This document shows positions 51,357 through 52,660 of a stretch of DNA of 52,660 nt, piece after piece (position 1 is the first letter of the stretch; every line of letters starts with the position of its first letter). Under the pieces are notes generated by a model, which worked only from the letters and a program-made list of their open reading frames with translations, searched no databases and was not told the DNA's origin. The translations under genes and the position numbers were made by a program. The stretch spans positions 1 through 52,660 of the forward strand of contig NZ_JAAGWF010000026.1 in assembly GCF_010686765.1 (NCBI RefSeq), given 5' to 3'. This DNA comes from Geodermatophilus sabuli (GTDB taxonomy: Bacteria; Actinomycetota; Actinomycetes; Mycobacteriales; Geodermatophilaceae).

Positions 51357-52660
51357 TCAGAAGGGCGGTGGGTCGTCGGCGGAGTCCGGTGCTGGTGGCG
51401 GGGGTCCCGGTGGTGTGGTGAGCACCCGGGCGCCGCTGACGGGCAGTCGGGTTGCGCGCCGGTCGGGTGGGCGTCGGTCGGCTGGGTCGGGGCCGTCGGG
51501 TGAGCTGCCGGGTGGTCGGGTGGTGCGGGTGACGCCGCTGGGGGTGGTCACGGTCAGCACCCCGTTGGGAGTCATGACATAGCGCCAGCCACGGGCGTGG
51601 GTCTTGAGCCGGTGGTGGCGGCGGCACAGGCAGCACAGGTTCTGGCAGGCGGTCGGTCCACCGCAGGCGTAGGCCTCCACGTGGTCCAGGTCGGCCCAGC
51701 CGGCCCGGTTCGAGCAGCCGGGATGCCGGCAGGTGCGGTCGCGGGTCTGCACCCACCGCCGCTGCGCGGGGGTGGGTTGGTAGCGGTCGATCGGTGGTGG
51801 CCGGTCCAGCACCGGGCAGTCGCGGGCGGCACCGGCCGTGTCTTGCCCCTCGTGGGGTTGCCGTCGTCGGCGGCGTCTCCGGCCGGGGGGCTGGTCGTGG
51901 GTGGGGCAGCCGCGGCGGGCGATGCTCTCCAGTTCCCGCCGGGACGCGGTCGCCCGCAGGGTGCCGTCCGGGTCGGTGATCGCCACCGTCAGACTGCCCC
52001 CGGTCGGAGCCTGCAGCCCGCCGGGACAGACCGCATCCAACTGGATCAGCAGCTCCCGGACGTGGGCGGCGGTGATCGGCTCGCCACCTATCACCGCGGT
52101 CGGTGCGGGTACCGACCCCGGCCGTGCCACCGCCGGTGGCATGGGAGCCAGCGCGTCCATGGGTGTGGTGACGGTCAGTTGCGCGGTCACCGGGTCGCGG
52201 GTGTCGTCCCAGGGGCGCAGGGTCAGGTCGGCGAGTGCACCGACGCGGAGCACGCCGAGGGGGCGGTCGTCACCGGCGGCCTTCACCGCCCGCGCATGAG
52301 CGGTGAGGGTGTCCCGCACCGCGGCGGCGAGCGGCTGCGGCATCCGCGCCACCAGCTCGGCCATCCCGTCCCCGGTCGGGCGGACGGTCACGTCCGCGGC
52401 CGCCTCCGCATCCCGCCGGCGCACCTCGGCCGCGGCGGCATCCCGGGCGGTCAGCTCCCGCCGCACCGCCGCGGTCAGCTGCCGGATCGACAGCTCCATC
52501 GCCGTCGGCAGCACCGCGGCCTCCACCTCCGCGAGCACCAGCGGATCGGTGGACCGGGCCTTCCATCCGAGCTCGTGCGCGATCGCCCGCGCCCGCGGCC
52601 AGTCCAGCCGACCGTCGGCCAGCGCCGCCCACGTGCCGGGCAGCTTCCCGACCAGCGTCA
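51357..52660 (-). CDS. DUF222 / HNH endonuclease domain protein (5' end cut by window)
   Basis: The frame is open to the right edge, so the N-terminus is missing; 433 codons remain. The visible start (LVGKLPGTWAALADGRLDW, then PRARAIAHELG) is DUF222, and an HNH domain lies towards the end: TCRHPGCSNRAGWADLDHVE followed by AYACGGPTACQNLCCLCRRHH, with Cys pairs and the His of DLDHV. This matches the 13E12-repeat-like family common in actinobacterial genomes, often in many copies. A Pro-rich tail follows. A DNA-cutting role is inferred from the HNH fold; targets are unknown. Mycobacterial relatives are LexA-controlled, but the promoter is outside the window. Confidence 0.88.
   Translation of the reverse strand, partial: TLVGKLPGTWAALADGRLDWPRARAIAHELGWKARSTDPLVLAEVEAAVLPTAMELSIRQLTAAVRRELTARDAAAAEVRRRDAEAAADVTVRPTGDGMAELVARMPQPLAAAVRDTLTAHARAVKAAGDDRPLGVLRVGALADLTLRPWDDTRDPVTAQLTVTTPMDALAPMPPAVARPGSVPAPTAVIGGEPITAAHVRELLIQLDAVCPGGLQAPTGGSLTVAITDPDGTLRATASRRELESIARRGCPTHDQPPGRRRRRRRQPHEGQDTAGAARDCPVLDRPPPIDRYQPTPAQRRWVQTRDRTCRHPGCSNRAGWADLDHVEAYACGGPTACQNLCCLCRRHHRLKTHARGWRYVMTPNGVLTVTTPSGVTRTTRPPGSSPDGPDPADRRPPDRRATRLPVSGARVLTTPPGPPPPAPDSADDPPPF

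Overview
The window is a very GC-rich stretch of an actinobacterial chromosome spanning the replication origin. Gene order, GTG/TTG starts, GTGA-type overlaps, ParABS sites and an actinobacterial DnaA all fit a filamentous or coccoid high-GC actinomycete. The closest fit I can suggest is Geodermatophilales (Blastococcus/Geodermatophilus-like). That placement is inference from style and gene content, not from a search.

Layout. Left edge to about 6.9 kb: an amino-acid permease (cut by the window edge), an SDR/DUF2867 protein, an ABC exporter, an unrecognised protein, DUF721/DciA and recF. About 7.0-11.8 kb: gnd, dnaN, a 726-bp dnaN-dnaA gap that is the likely oriC, and dnaA, all on the minus strand. 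About 12.4-17.9 kb, plus strand: rpmH, rnpA, yidD, yidC, jag, rsmG, parA and parB, with two parS sites just before parA. About 18.0-29.9 kb, minus strand: a cell-envelope and redox block of DUF6049, murJ, a pseudokinase membrane protein, trxB, trxA, a CwlM-like protein, a PLP aminotransferase and a Ddl-like ligase, preceded by a NUDIX gene. About 29.9-45.4 kb: pcnA, an MFS carrier, yqgE, a lipoprotein, ino1, a PadR regulator, DUF5318, a class A penicillin-binding protein, a GT87 mannosyltransferase-like protein, endonuclease IV, then rpsF-ssb-rpsR-rplI and dnaB. About 45.4 kb to the end: a GNAT protein, a fatty-acid desaturase with its ferredoxin-reductase partner and a divergent PucR-type regulator, a CaiB-type CoA transferase and a DUF222/HNH protein cut by the right edge.

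How it works together. Replication initiation (DnaA, oriC, DnaN, DciA, DnaB, SSB), segregation (ParABS), membrane insertion and RNA maturation (RnpA, YidD, YidC, Jag, RsmG), thiol redox (TrxAB) and peptidoglycan synthesis (MurJ, CwlM-like, PBP, Ddl-like) lie in one conserved origin-proximal neighbourhood. As far as I recall, the order from pcnA to dnaB matches Streptomyces rather than Mycobacterium.

The less ordinary content lies mostly between genes. It includes a dispersed hairpin repeat abutting stop codons, parS sites buried inside coding sequences, a sigma-R-type promoter before trxB, a recurring leaderless promoter layout, and a dense regulatory region before dnaB with DnaA boxes, paired AT-rich repeats, a LexA-type box and a perfect hairpin. 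I found no CRISPR array, insertion sequence, rRNA or tRNA.
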